DNA of 14,299 nucleotides from Lachnospira sp. UBA2821 (GTDB taxonomy: Bacteria; Bacillota; Clostridia; Lachnospirales; Lachnospiraceae): contig DEGR01000017.1 of NCBI GenBank assembly GCA_002351535.1, forward strand, positions 1-14,299, in the 5' to 3' direction. This document shows, in pieces, positions 6,469 to 14,282 of the stretch. Below the pieces are notes generated by a model. That model saw nothing but the letters and a program-made list of their open reading frames with translations, had not been told where the DNA came from and did not search any database. A program made the translations under genes and the position numbers. Numbering within the stretch: the stretch's first letter is position 1; the number at the start of each line of letters is the position of its first letter.

Positions 6469-8016
6469 ATGGTTAAAGGTAATATACATATTAATACTAA
6501 AAAGAGAAAAGTTGTGACGCAGATTACACTTGAGAAAGATATGATAGTGCCGGATAAGATGCCTGATATAGAGAAATCAATAACAGAAAAGGGTATGATA
6601 TACATTGAAAATGTAAGGACCATGAATAAAAAGGCTGATATTAACGGACACATGAAGGTTGAGATACTATATGAACCGGTGTGTCAGGTAGAGACAGAGA
6701 TACCGTTTTCAGAATCAGTCAATATAGAAGATATAGAGGATGGAGATAATATAAGAATTAGTTATACAATCGAAAATCTTAAAGTGTCTGTTATTAATTC
6801 GCGTAAAATCAGTATAAAAGCCATAGTTACGTTTAATATTGAACCGGAGTGTGTTAAAGATATTGAGGTGGCTACAGGCTGTGAACAGGGAGAAAATATT
6901 GAGTGTATATGCAAAAATATAAGATTTTTGCAATATGTTACACGAAAGAAGGATGTATTCAGAATAAAGGATGAGGTTGAGATAAGTAAGTCTAAACCGA
7001 ACATAGGTCAGATTATATGGAAAAATGTTGAACTGAGAAACAGTCAGACCAGACTTATGGATAACAGAATTAATCTTATGGGGGAAGTAAATGTATTTGT
7101 GATATACAGACCTGATGATGAGAATAGTCCTATTCAGTGGATAGACAGTGTTCTTCCTTATAGTGGGGATATAGAGGTTGAAGGGATAAATGAGACTATG
7201 ATTCCTGACATATCGGTAGAATTGTCTGATGTTACCGTAGAGATACGACCTGACTATGACGGAGAGCAGAGAGTGTTTGGGGTTGATGCCGTACTTGATA
7301 TTGATGCCAGAATATATATGGAAAATGAGATGGATATAATAGATGATGTATATGCTCCCGGAAGAGTGATAGTGCCTGAGATTCAGAATGTATGTGGAGA
7401 GAATCTTATTGTTAAAAACAATTCGCAGTGCAGGTTTTCTGACAGAATTGATATATCAGATTCTGATTATGTGTCAGATATTATGCAGATATGTAATGTT
7501 AATGGAAAAGTATGCATTGACAGTATAACTAACGAAGAAGACGGCATAGAAATTCAGGGAGTTGTAGAAACTGTAATTATGTATGTGTCGCAGAGTGATG
7601 AGACACCTTTTGGCTCAGTGAGAAATATGACACCGTTTAACTTCAGGATAGATGTAAATGGTATGACAAATGTGTGGGACTATAATTGTTCTATTAATCA
7701 GAGTCTTATGCAGCTTAACTATAACATGTCAGGAAACGGGCAGATAGATATTAAAGGAGTTATTGCGTTTGATGTAACAGTCTGCAAAAGAAATGATGAA
7801 AAATTTATTACCGGAATAGAAGACAGACCGATGGACAATGATAAATATAAGTCACTGCCGGGAATGGTCATGTATTATGTAAAAGATGGTGAGCGTCTTT
7901 GGGATATTGCTAAAAAATATAATACTACAATGGCGTCAATCATGGAGGTTAATGAGATGCAGCAGGATGACATTAAAGCCGGGGATTCAGTTATGATTGT
8001 CAAACAGGTGAAATAA
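6469..8016 (+). CDS. sipL: SipL-type spore coat morphogenesis protein (SPOCS domains plus LysM)
   Basis: A 515-residue soluble protein without signal peptide. The ATG at 6469 has GGAGGG directly upstream; earlier in-frame ATGs lack this. Three beta-rich segments at about 22-122, 165-285 and 325-437 look like SPOCS (DUF3794) domains. Clear marks are VPDKMPDIEK near 27-36, an NG-x-M-x-V-x-ILY strand at 59-68 and a second Val-Ile-Tyr strand near 211-213. Residues 467-511 are a LysM domain (YYVKDGERLWDIAKKYNTT, then a Gly-Asp-x-Val end). This order is that of SipL of Clostridioides difficile, which binds SpoIVA through LysM and anchors the coat to the forespore. It fills the place of Bacillus SpoVID. 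Length fits. It lies second in a two-gene unit behind a sigma-E-like promoter, and ispE follows behind its own promoter. The symbol rests on architecture and neighbourhood, not a search. Confidence 0.8.
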   Translation: MVKGNIHINTKKRKVVTQITLEKDMIVPDKMPDIEKSITEKGMIYIENVRTMNKKADINGHMKVEILYEPVCQVETEIPFSESVNIEDIEDGDNIRISYTIENLKVSVINSRKISIKAIVTFNIEPECVKDIEVATGCEQGENIECICKNIRFLQYVTRKKDVFRIKDEVEISKSKPNIGQIIWKNVELRNSQTRLMDNRINLMGEVNVFVIYRPDDENSPIQWIDSVLPYSGDIEVEGINETMIPDISVELSDVTVEIRPDYDGEQRVFGVDAVLDIDARIYMENEMDIIDDVYAPGRVIVPEIQNVCGENLIVKNNSQCRFSDRIDISDSDYVSDIMQICNVNGKVCIDSITNEEDGIEIQGVVETVIMYVSQSDETPFGSVRNMTPFNFRIDVNGMTNVWDYNCSINQSLMQLNYNMSGNGQIDIKGVIAFDVTVCKRNDEKFITGIEDRPMDNDKYKSLPGMVMYYVKDGERLWDIAKKYNTTMASIMEVNEMQQDDIKAGDSVMIVKQVK

Positions 8017-8029
8017 ATTACGTTATGTA

Positions 8030-8058
8030 TTGAAAAAAATACAATATAAGAGTATAAT
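8030..8058 (+). promoter_or_regulatory. Sigma-A promoter for ispE-gntR
   Basis: TTGAAA (8030-8035) and a perfect TATAAT (8053-8058) are 17 bases apart, only 14 bases after the sipL stop. The start point would be near 8065, with a leader of about 32 bases before the ispE ATG at 8097. This gives ispE vegetative expression independent of the sporulation operon upstream. Confidence 0.75.
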
Positions 8059-8096
8059 TGTTGTATACATTGCGATGTACTGAAAAGGAGAAATAC

Positions 8097-8963
8097 ATGA
8101 GACTTAAAGCTTATGGAAAGATTAATCTGGCTCTTGATGTAGTCAGGAGAAGACCGGACGGCTATCATGAAGTAAAGATGGTTATGCAGACGGTAAAAAT
8201 ATATGATGGAATAGAACTGTATGTAACTAATACAGGTAAAATAGAGGTTGAGACGAATCTGTTCTTTCTGCCTAATAATGAGAATAATCTTGTATATAAG
8301 GCTGCAAAGCTTCTTATGGATGAATTTGATATTAGAAAGGGACTTAAGATAAAGCTTCAGAAGGTTATACCGGTTGCAGCCGGAATGGCAGGGGGAAGCA
8401 GTGATGCGGCAACAGTATTATATGGAGTTAACAGATTGTTCAGGCTGGGACTTAGTACAAAGCAGCTTATGGAAAGAGGAGTTAAGATAGGGGCGGATGT
8501 ACCTTATTGTATAATGCGTGGAACAGCGTTGTCGGAGGGAATAGGCGAAAAGCTTACGAAACTGCCGGCTCCACCTGCCATAACGGTACTTGTGGCAAAG
8601 CCTGCTATCAGTGTTTCGACCAAATTTGTCTATGAGAATCTGCATTTGGAGAATGTTGCAAGGCATCCAGATGTAGATTCCATGGTACAGGCTATAAAGG
8701 ATAAGGATATAGATGCTATGTCGGCTAATATGGAAAATGTTTTAGAGACAGTAACCATAAAGGAATATCCTGTAATCGAGGATATAAAAAATATCATGAA
8801 ACAAAATGGTGCAGTTAATGCATTAATGAGTGGGAGTGGACCTACAGTATTCGGATTATTTACAGAACGTAAGAGAGCAGAGAAAGTTAAAGAAATATTA
8901 CGTGATAATGATATTGCCAGGCAGGTATTTGTTACAGAATTTCATAATCCGGGCAGACGTTAG
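8097..8963 (+). CDS. ispE: 4-diphosphocytidyl-2-C-methyl-D-erythritol kinase
   Basis: A 288-residue cytosolic GHMP-family kinase. It phosphorylates CDP-methylerythritol with ATP in the MEP pathway to isoprenoid precursors. The ATG at 8097 follows AGGAG (8086-8090) by 6 bases; an upstream TTG reading has none. Visible marks are K8 in KINLAL, the substrate-binding RPDGYHE (19-25), and the glycine-rich ATP loop PVAAGMAGGSSDAA (92-105). The catalytic Asp lies in IGADVPYCI (D134), and the C-terminal GSGPTVF spans 246-252. All key residues are present and the length is normal for the family. It is followed 36 bases later by a GntR-family gene, probably in one transcript. The sipL-ispE-gntR order matches, as far as I recall, a conserved neighbourhood in Clostridia. 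Confidence 0.97.
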   Translation: MRLKAYGKINLALDVVRRRPDGYHEVKMVMQTVKIYDGIELYVTNTGKIEVETNLFFLPNNENNLVYKAAKLLMDEFDIRKGLKIKLQKVIPVAAGMAGGSSDAATVLYGVNRLFRLGLSTKQLMERGVKIGADVPYCIMRGTALSEGIGEKLTKLPAPPAITVLVAKPAISVSTKFVYENLHLENVARHPDVDSMVQAIKDKDIDAMSANMENVLETVTIKEYPVIEDIKNIMKQNGAVNALMSGSGPTVFGLFTERKRAEKVKEILRDNDIARQVFVTEFHNPGRR

Positions 8964-8999
8964 GGGATTAAATATATCGTAGTAGAAATGAGGAAAGAC

Positions 9000-9677
9000 A
9001 TGAAAGAGTTTACATTAAATATAAATGAATATCTGCCTTTAAGAGAGGTAGTGTTTAATACACTAAGGGATGCAATTCTTAAGGGGGAATTAGATCCGGG
9101 CGAGCATCTTATGGAAGTGCAGCTTGCTAACAGACTTGGAGTAAGCAGAACACCTATAAGAGAAGCAATAAGACAACTTGAGACAGAGGGACTGGTTGTC
9201 ATGACACCGAGAAAAGGTGCTGTAGTTGCAGAGATTACGCAGAAAGATTTGACTGATGTTCTGGAAGTGAGAAAGACACTTGAGGAGCTTGCAGTTGAGC
9301 TTGCATGTAATAAAATTACAAAAGATGAGATTCAGCAGCTCATGGATTGTGATGACAGATTCTGTGATGCTCTTAAGAATAACGAGCTTACTGTTATAGC
9401 TGATATAGATGAACAGTTTCATGATATTATCTATGAGGCAACAGGTAATAACAGACTTATCCAGCTTCTTAACAATTTAAGACAGCAGATGTACAGATAC
9501 AGGCTGGAGTATATAAAGGATGATAACAAGTGGGACGTGCTTAAGGAAGAGCATAAGAAACTTGTGAGAGCTATAGAGGAAAAGGACATTGACACAGCTA
9601 AAGCAGTGATGGGCAGCCACATTGATAATCAGGAACAGACGATAAGTGCCAGAATTAAAAAAGTATCAGAAGAATAA
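9000..9677 (+). CDS. GntR-family regulator, FadR/FCD subfamily
   Basis: A 225-residue transcription regulator. I chose the ATG at 9000 because GAGGA lies 5 bases upstream; the ATG at 8988, four codons earlier, has a poorer site and remains possible. Residues 11-78 are the winged helix with LRDAILKGELDPGEHL and the recognition segment VSRTPIREAIRQLE (48-61). Residues about 84-215 form an all-helical FCD ligand domain. The metal-binding set of this subfamily appears as D137 and H141 in DEQFH, H185 and H207, so a metal-bound small acid is a likely effector. It is downstream of ispE in the same direction with no terminator between. The target genes cannot be told from the sequence; the neighbouring germination operon has its own sigma-G-like promoter. 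Confidence 0.92.
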   Translation: MKEFTLNINEYLPLREVVFNTLRDAILKGELDPGEHLMEVQLANRLGVSRTPIREAIRQLETEGLVVMTPRKGAVVAEITQKDLTDVLEVRKTLEELAVELACNKITKDEIQQLMDCDDRFCDALKNNELTVIADIDEQFHDIIYEATGNNRLIQLLNNLRQQMYRYRLEYIKDDNKWDVLKEEHKKLVRAIEEKDIDTAKAVMGSHIDNQEQTISARIKKVSEE

Positions 9678-9686
9678 AGAATGAAA

Positions 9687-9717
9687 TGAATAGAAGAGAC
9701 GGATTTTGTACATGATA
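9687..9717 (+). promoter_or_regulatory. Sigma-G-like promoter for the germinant receptor operon
   Basis: TGAATA (9687-9692) and CATGATA (9711-9717) are 18 bases apart, close to the forespore sigma-G pattern known in Bacillus (TGAATA, 17-18 bases, CATnnTA). Transcription would start near 9725, leaving about 35 bases to the ATG at 9760. An earlier in-frame ATG at 9712 falls inside the -10 box and so would not be in this transcript. Confidence 0.7.
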
Positions 9718-9759
9718 ATCCTATATGAAGATGTATTACATCAGAATCGAGGAGAGTGT

Positions 9760-11133
9760 ATGGAATCCGTTTCTTTTTCTTTTGATAAAAATATAGATAG
9801 ATTAGATAATATATTCAAAAATTGCGATGATGTTATTAAAAGAGAGTTTCGTACTCCGGGGTCTGATAAGAGAGCGGTAGCTTATTTTGTGGAGACGGCA
9901 GTTGATAAGGTTACTCTTGAGAATCTTTACCTTGGCGTTACTGATAATAAACAGGTGTACACTATAGAGGATGCGGTATCAGCCGTTATGATTGGTGATG
10001 CCGTTATAGTATGTGATGGCAAAAAAGAATTTACACAGGTAAAGAGTAAAGGCTATCCCGGACGTGGGGTTGATGAGGCTGAAAATGAACAGACTATGCG
10101 GGGGTCGAGAGAAGCTTTTTCTGATTCGGAAAAGAGTAATACGGCGCTTATAAGGAAGAGGATAAGAACACCGGAGCTTAAAGTCGTAGAGAGTAAGATA
10201 GGTGATTATTCTAATACAAATATTGCTATTGTATATGTGGAAGGTATGGCAAGGCAGCAGGTGGTGGAAGAGATTAAGCAAAAGATTAAAGGTATTAAGG
10301 GCAATGTTGATTCGGTTATGGACAGCGGTGTTGTTGAGCAGCTTATCGAAAAGAGGACATTTTCTCCTTTTCCGCAGTATCAGGTAACAGAGAGACCGGA
10401 TATTGCCGCTATGGCAGTTATGGAGGGACGTATAGCAGTTATAGTTGATAACTCGCCGGAAGCATTGATATTGCCGGTAAACGTGGCAAGCTTTTTTAAA
10501 ACTGCAGATGATTATTACAGAAGATTTGAGATTGCGAGTTTTACGAGAATTATAAGATATGTATCAGCATTTCTTGCTATGGCTCTGCCTGCAGTGTATC
10601 TGGCAGTTATCAGATATCATTCTGAACTTTTGCCGACGCAGCTTGTACTCGCATTTGCACAGGCGAGAAATGGAGTGCCGTTTTCGCCTTTTGTCGAGGT
10701 AATTATTATGGAACTGGCATTTGAACTTATAAGAGAGGCGGGAGTGAGAGTGCCCGGACCGATGGGCAGCACGATAGGCATTGTTGGCGGACTTATAGTA
10801 GGACAGGCAGCGGTGGATGCTAATCTTGTAAGTCCGATAATTGTTATAGTTGTAGCTTTAACGGCACTTTGTTCATTTGCAGTTCCGAGTGAAGAGTTTG
10901 CGGCAGCATTCAGAATTATTAAATATTTGCTTGTGGTATTGTCTGCATTATGGGGATTGTATGGCGTAATGCTTGGTATGCTTGCGGTGCTTATACATCT
11001 TGCGGGAATGGAGTGTTATGGATTTCCATATCTTGCTCCACAGGCATCAGGTTCAAAAGAAGATAAAAAAGATTTTATTATAAGATATCCTACAAAACAT
11101 TTAAAAAGAAGGGGGATGTTTTTTAGAAGATGA
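9760..11133 (+). CDS. Spore germination receptor subunit A (GerA family)
   Basis: A 457-residue membrane protein, subunit A of a germinant receptor in the spore inner membrane. The ATG at 9760 follows AGGAG (9750-9754) by 5 bases. The soluble N-terminal half (about 1-255) has the two-lobed GerA form, with FAV-type signatures such as PGRGVDEAENEQTMRGSREAF (100-120; here with the usual charged core), IRKRIRTPELK (131-141) and an ERPDIAAMAVMEGR turn (211-224). The membrane half has helices at about 262-283, 288-301, 341-375 and 385-413, with ELAFELIREAGVRVPGPMG (318-336) between them. The tail after 425 is basic and cytoplasmic. Length is normal or slightly short for the family. The stop overlaps the next ATG as ATGA, so translation is probably coupled. 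In homologues this subunit takes part in responding to germinants such as amino acids or bile salts; the ligand here is unknown. Confidence 0.95.
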   Translation: MESVSFSFDKNIDRLDNIFKNCDDVIKREFRTPGSDKRAVAYFVETAVDKVTLENLYLGVTDNKQVYTIEDAVSAVMIGDAVIVCDGKKEFTQVKSKGYPGRGVDEAENEQTMRGSREAFSDSEKSNTALIRKRIRTPELKVVESKIGDYSNTNIAIVYVEGMARQQVVEEIKQKIKGIKGNVDSVMDSGVVEQLIEKRTFSPFPQYQVTERPDIAAMAVMEGRIAVIVDNSPEALILPVNVASFFKTADDYYRRFEIASFTRIIRYVSAFLAMALPAVYLAVIRYHSELLPTQLVLAFAQARNGVPFSPFVEVIIMELAFELIREAGVRVPGPMGSTIGIVGGLIVGQAAVDANLVSPIIVIVVALTALCSFAVPSEEFAAAFRIIKYLLVVLSALWGLYGVMLGMLAVLIHLAGMECYGFPYLAPQASGSKEDKKDFIIRYPTKHLKRRGMFFRR

Positions 11134-13163
11134 AGTTTAGTAATGGAAAGATATCTCCTGAGCAGATGTTTGTAATGATTTTTACGGAATTTACAGGAGC
11201 AGGAATAATGTCTGCACCCGTAATAGCGGATTATATGTGTGGGCGTGATGGAATCGTGGCTATGACTGCGACGATAATTGCCGCACTGCTGATGAGTGTG
11301 GTTATATTGAATTACAGTGGTGGAAAAGCATTTGAGAACAAAAAGCTGTTCTGGTTTCTGGCAACATTAAAATATTTTATAAGACTCGTTATGGGAATGG
11401 TACTTGTTGTTGTATTTGTTAAAAACAATCTTTTACAGACGGGTAATGTATTGCTTCTGATACTGCCTCTGGTGGTATGCATGTGGTACGGAATGAAGCT
11501 TGGATTTGAGGGAAGGGCAAGGCTGTCACAAATAACATTCTGGTTTATAATCGTTGCAATTATTGTGGCAGCATGGAAAAGTATACAGGGCTTCAACAGA
11601 TACAATATAAGTCCTTTATTTATAACGCATACTGATAAAGTATTATTATGTACATTGGTGCTTTTTCTTGTATTTACACCTGTTGAAATGCTATTCTGGT
11701 GCAAATTAAGGGTTCAGGGAGGTAACGTAAGAACCAATAGCTGTATTCTTCTTGCAATTCTTATGTCTGGAATTGTGAGCATTATATTCTTTGTTATAGC
11801 TAAAGGAAGCAACAGACATTTTATTGTAAAGACAGATACCGTGCCTGTCAGTGCGCTTATCCTTATAGTTGTCAGTGTTATACAGCTCATAGTGACCTAT
11901 GGTTATTATGTAAGAAAATGTTTTGAAAAATGTGTGGGAGAGAAAAGTTCGTTCTTTAAATCAGGACCTATGGTTAAAAATGTGTATATATCCCTTTTGG
12001 CTGCAATTGTGACAATGATTGTGTGTTATGTTCCGGTCAGTCAGAATGCTATTAAGAAAATGCAGGGTAATATAAACATTATCCAGTCCGCTTATGGCAA
12101 TACTGACAGTAATATTGAGCAGAGAAGTTACGTTATGACTATGGGAGTGGATTATGATGAATCAGAGGGCTTTAAAGTGTGGATAAATGAGGCAGATAAT
12201 ACAGGAGATGTGGATGAAGATGGAATGGGAACGAATAATAATAGCAGCAGTAACGGTTGTGATATTGAGATGACAGGAGTGAAATGTTTTACGGATGACA
12301 ATATAGAACTTCTTACACAAAGGCTTAAAACTATTAGCAATAATGAAACAGATTTTTCTAATGTAAAAACACTTGTGTTTGGAACGGGAGTTATCCGGAA
12401 TGAGAAAATAATGCACATACTTATAGAGTATTTTAAGGGATTTAATGGTTTTAACAACAGATGTTATGTTGTTGTGGCAGAGGATTCGCCGGAGGAAGTC
12501 ATTGCGTCGAGTGCGGTCAGGAAAGAGTTCAGATATGAGTATATTAGTGAGATGCTGAGCAATAATTATAAGAAATATGATGTTACATTGGCAGAAATGC
12601 TAAGCGGACTGGACGGAAGTGCAAGAAAGAGCATAAGATGTATGGTGATAAGTGGTTCTGACGGTGAAATCAGAAATGTTGGTTCATGTGTGTTTAATGA
12701 AAATGGAAGCTGCAGAATTCTGGATGATGATACAGACCTGCTCCTTGATTGTATTGATGGAAGAGCTGAGAATTGTGTAATAACTACAGACGATGGAGAG
12801 ATGTACAGAATAAAGTATATGGATAATAATGTTAATCTTGATATTATTAATGATGAAACCATAGGGGTTCATATAAATATTATCGGACAGGTTAAAAAAG
12901 TTAAATATACCGGTGAAGAAGTTGGAAATAATAATACCGCTAATGATGAGGATAATGAAGAAATGTGTGAATGGATTAAATATAAACTTGAATCTGTTTT
13001 GAGAAGCATGCTTATGGATGACGGTATAGATTATATGCAGTTTTATAACAGATTGTCTGTAGAGGACAGGGTTATGTGGCTTAAGTACAGGGGCAGGGAA
13101 AGGGAATTATATAAGCACACCTATTTCGACGTTAACTGTGACATAACTCAGAATTCTGTATAG
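11130..13163 (+). CDS. GerB-GerC fusion: spore germination permease joined to GerC-type domain
   Basis: A 677-residue protein combining two receptor subunits usually made by separate genes. Residues 8-300 are a GerB-type (APC superfamily) permease, opening with ISPEQMFVMIF. I count nine helices: about 8-35, 41-62, 76-98, 105-122, 133-150, 170-190, 204-224, 237-260 and 284-303. Loops with extra Lys/Arg (63-73, 121-133, 192-202, 261-283) alternate as the positive-inside rule demands, leaving the C-terminus outside. Residues about 330-672 resemble mature GerC. There is a Tyr-Val-Met-Thr-Met-Gly-Val-Asp start (334-341) and a Lys-Thr-Leu-Val-Phe-Gly-Thr-Gly segment (413-420) before a YFKGFNGFNNRCYVVVA strand. 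A C-terminal domain ends in EWIKYKLESVL (614-624) and D-Y-M-Q-F-Y-N-RL. The GerC lipobox is absent; a linker of about 30 residues replaces it. It is coupled to gerA by ATGA. No separate gerC lies in the window. Confidence 0.88.
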   Translation: MKFSNGKISPEQMFVMIFTEFTGAGIMSAPVIADYMCGRDGIVAMTATIIAALLMSVVILNYSGGKAFENKKLFWFLATLKYFIRLVMGMVLVVVFVKNNLLQTGNVLLLILPLVVCMWYGMKLGFEGRARLSQITFWFIIVAIIVAAWKSIQGFNRYNISPLFITHTDKVLLCTLVLFLVFTPVEMLFWCKLRVQGGNVRTNSCILLAILMSGIVSIIFFVIAKGSNRHFIVKTDTVPVSALILIVVSVIQLIVTYGYYVRKCFEKCVGEKSSFFKSGPMVKNVYISLLAAIVTMIVCYVPVSQNAIKKMQGNINIIQSAYGNTDSNIEQRSYVMTMGVDYDESEGFKVWINEADNTGDVDEDGMGTNNNSSSNGCDIEMTGVKCFTDDNIELLTQRLKTISNNETDFSNVKTLVFGTGVIRNEKIMHILIEYFKGFNGFNNRCYVVVAEDSPEEVIASSAVRKEFRYEYISEMLSNNYKKYDVTLAEMLSGLDGSARKSIRCMVISGSDGEIRNVGSCVFNENGSCRILDDDTDLLLDCIDGRAENCVITTDDGEMYRIKYMDNNVNLDIINDETIGVHINIIGQVKKVKYTGEEVGNNNTANDEDNEEMCEWIKYKLESVLRSMLMDDGIDYMQFYNRLSVEDRVMWLKYRGRERELYKHTYFDVNCDITQNSV

Positions 13164-13186
13164 CGGTGTTGTAAAAGGCACTGCTA
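13161..13186 (+). terminator. Possible weak terminator after the germination operon
   Basis: TAGCGGTG (13161-13168) pairs with 13179-13186 (one GT wobble) around a loop of about 10 bases. The stem overlaps the stop codon. It is followed by only a thin T content (TTCATAG, then GGTTT), so termination is doubtful. It also lies just beyond the leftward araC-type gene's stop and could act on that strand. Confidence 0.3.
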
Positions 13187-13204
13187 TTCATAGTCCGGTT
13201 TGTA

Positions 13205-14104
13205 TCAGTTTAAACGCTTTATAAAGGTATGGGGTGTCATGTGGTATCTCTTCTTAAAGGCTCTGTGAAAGTATGACAGATTATGGAATCCTACAGACAG
13301 TGACACATCAAGAATAGATGTGTTACCCTGTTCAAATAATTCTACTGCTTTTTGCAGTCTTAAGTTGTTAATATATTCTACACATGTCATGTTCATATGT
13401 TTTTTGAAAAAGCGCATAAAGTGGTATTCGCTGAAATAGCAAAGCTTTGCGAGTTCTGGTATAGAAATAGACTCGGCATAGTTTATTTCTATATAGTCAA
13501 GGACATTTTTGAGTTTATCGGAAGGTGTGCCGTTGACAGGGGACATTTTACTGTCAGGCAGCCGGACTTTAGATGAATAGGGAATTAATTCGAATATTAC
13601 CTGAATAAAAAGTGCTTTCAGTGCAAGCTCATATCCTGCGGGTGTATTTGTATACAAATCAGCTATTTTATCAAAAATTATTCTTAGTGCAGCATATGCA
13701 GGATGCTCGTGTGTTAAGTGACATGGCATGACAAGTTCCTGATTCATTATTGGAGTCAGATAACGTGTTGAACATACATCGGTAGCGTTTGCACCGATAT
13801 AATTAAGGTGGAATACATATGTTTCGGAAATGAAATGGCTGCTTTGTGAGAGTGATATTGAATGAAGAAGCAGAGGGGGAACAAATAAAATATCTCCTTC
13901 GTTTACTTCGTAATTAATAAGGTCAATCTGATATTGGCAGTTTCCATGTGTTATTAGTGTAAGTTCAGCTTCTTCGTGCCAATGTGTAGTTACAACAGGA
14001 TAATCGTCTGCCAGCATAGTTATATATCTCTGGATTGGAAAAAAAGATTCTCCATGTTTTGCGTTCTCTTTTTGTTCGATGGATGGGGTGTATAATTTTC
14101 TCAT
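13205..14104 (-). CDS. AraC-family transcription regulator with N-terminal cupin
   Basis: A 299-residue regulator. I place the start at the ATG ending at 14104, as GAGGA lies 5 bases before it; ATGs at 14116 and 14131 have worse sites. Residues about 35-105 are a cupin-type sensor with HWHEEAELTLI (41-51), a Gly-Asp-Ile-Leu-Phe-Val-Pro-Pro turn (70-77) and H81, typical of sugar-sensing AraC proteins. Residues about 198-297 carry two helix-turn-helix units: ISIPELAKLCYFSEYHFMRFF (213-233 region) and ILDVSLSVGFHNLSYFHRAFKK (264-285). The end has the YHMTPHTFIKRL signature. Such proteins usually control neighbouring carbohydrate genes; none is in the window, so the target probably lies right of it. 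It converges on the germination operon with 41 bases between, and there is no sign that it controls that operon. Confidence 0.93.
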   Translation of the reverse strand: MRKLYTPSIEQKENAKHGESFFPIQRYITMLADDYPVVTTHWHEEAELTLITHGNCQYQIDLINYEVNEGDILFVPPLLLHSISLSQSSHFISETYVFHLNYIGANATDVCSTRYLTPIMNQELVMPCHLTHEHPAYAALRIIFDKIADLYTNTPAGYELALKALFIQVIFELIPYSSKVRLPDSKMSPVNGTPSDKLKNVLDYIEINYAESISIPELAKLCYFSEYHFMRFFKKHMNMTCVEYINNLRLQKAVELFEQGNTSILDVSLSVGFHNLSYFHRAFKKRYHMTPHTFIKRLN

Positions 14105-14150
14105 AGTAATCCTCATTTCCTGGTAATTCATAATCTTTAATAAACACTAT

Positions 14151-14282
14151 ATGCTTTCGGGTGTTAATAACATAGTAATAAATAGCAGCATAATAAATAA
14201 TGGTGTAATAAATAATAGCATAATAAATAATAGTGCAATGAATAACGGTGTAATAAATAATAGCATAATAAATAATCCTTAA
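14151..14282 (+). other. Possible 43-codon ORF with asparagine-rich pentapeptide repeats
   Basis: An ATG at 14151 opens a frame running through the 15-bp repeat array to a TAA at 14280-14282. The encoded peptide is mostly repeats of NN[GS][VI][IM] and ends in Pro. The other two forward frames are closed repeatedly by TAA. No ribosome site precedes the ATG, and the minus strand is open in all three frames over the repeats, so an open frame alone means little. I think it is more likely non-coding. Confidence 0.2.
14161..14277. repeat. 15-bp AT-rich tandem repeat array upstream of the AraC-family gene
   Basis: Six complete 15-base units run from 14188 to 14277, with two degenerate 13-14 base units before them (14161-14187). 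The consensus is G[CT][AG]TAATAAATAAT[AG]. Units starting GCA and GTG mostly alternate, giving a partial 30-base period. Unit 4 (14233-14247) is the most diverged. The array lies between the regulator's start and a weak minus-strand promoter at the right edge, so it is in its upstream or leader DNA. Confidence 0.9.

Noticed and set aside
8026..8043. Hairpin TGTATT/AATACA after sipL as a terminator
   Set aside because: It is a short AT-only stem without a T run, and it overlaps the -35 box of the ispE promoter.
9712..9762. Start of the GerA-family gene at 9706 or 9712
   Set aside because: No ribosome site is present and the position overlaps the sigma-G-like -10 box. The ATG at 9760 has AGGAG at good spacing.
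10202..10387. Short plus-strand frame inside the GerA-family gene
   Set aside because: It lies wholly within a clear coding gene, in another frame, with no start signal or domain.
14161..14277. The 15-bp array as a CRISPR or plasmid iteron set
   Set aside because: The units are contiguous, with no unique spacers. No replication gene is near and the neighbours are ordinary chromosomal genes.
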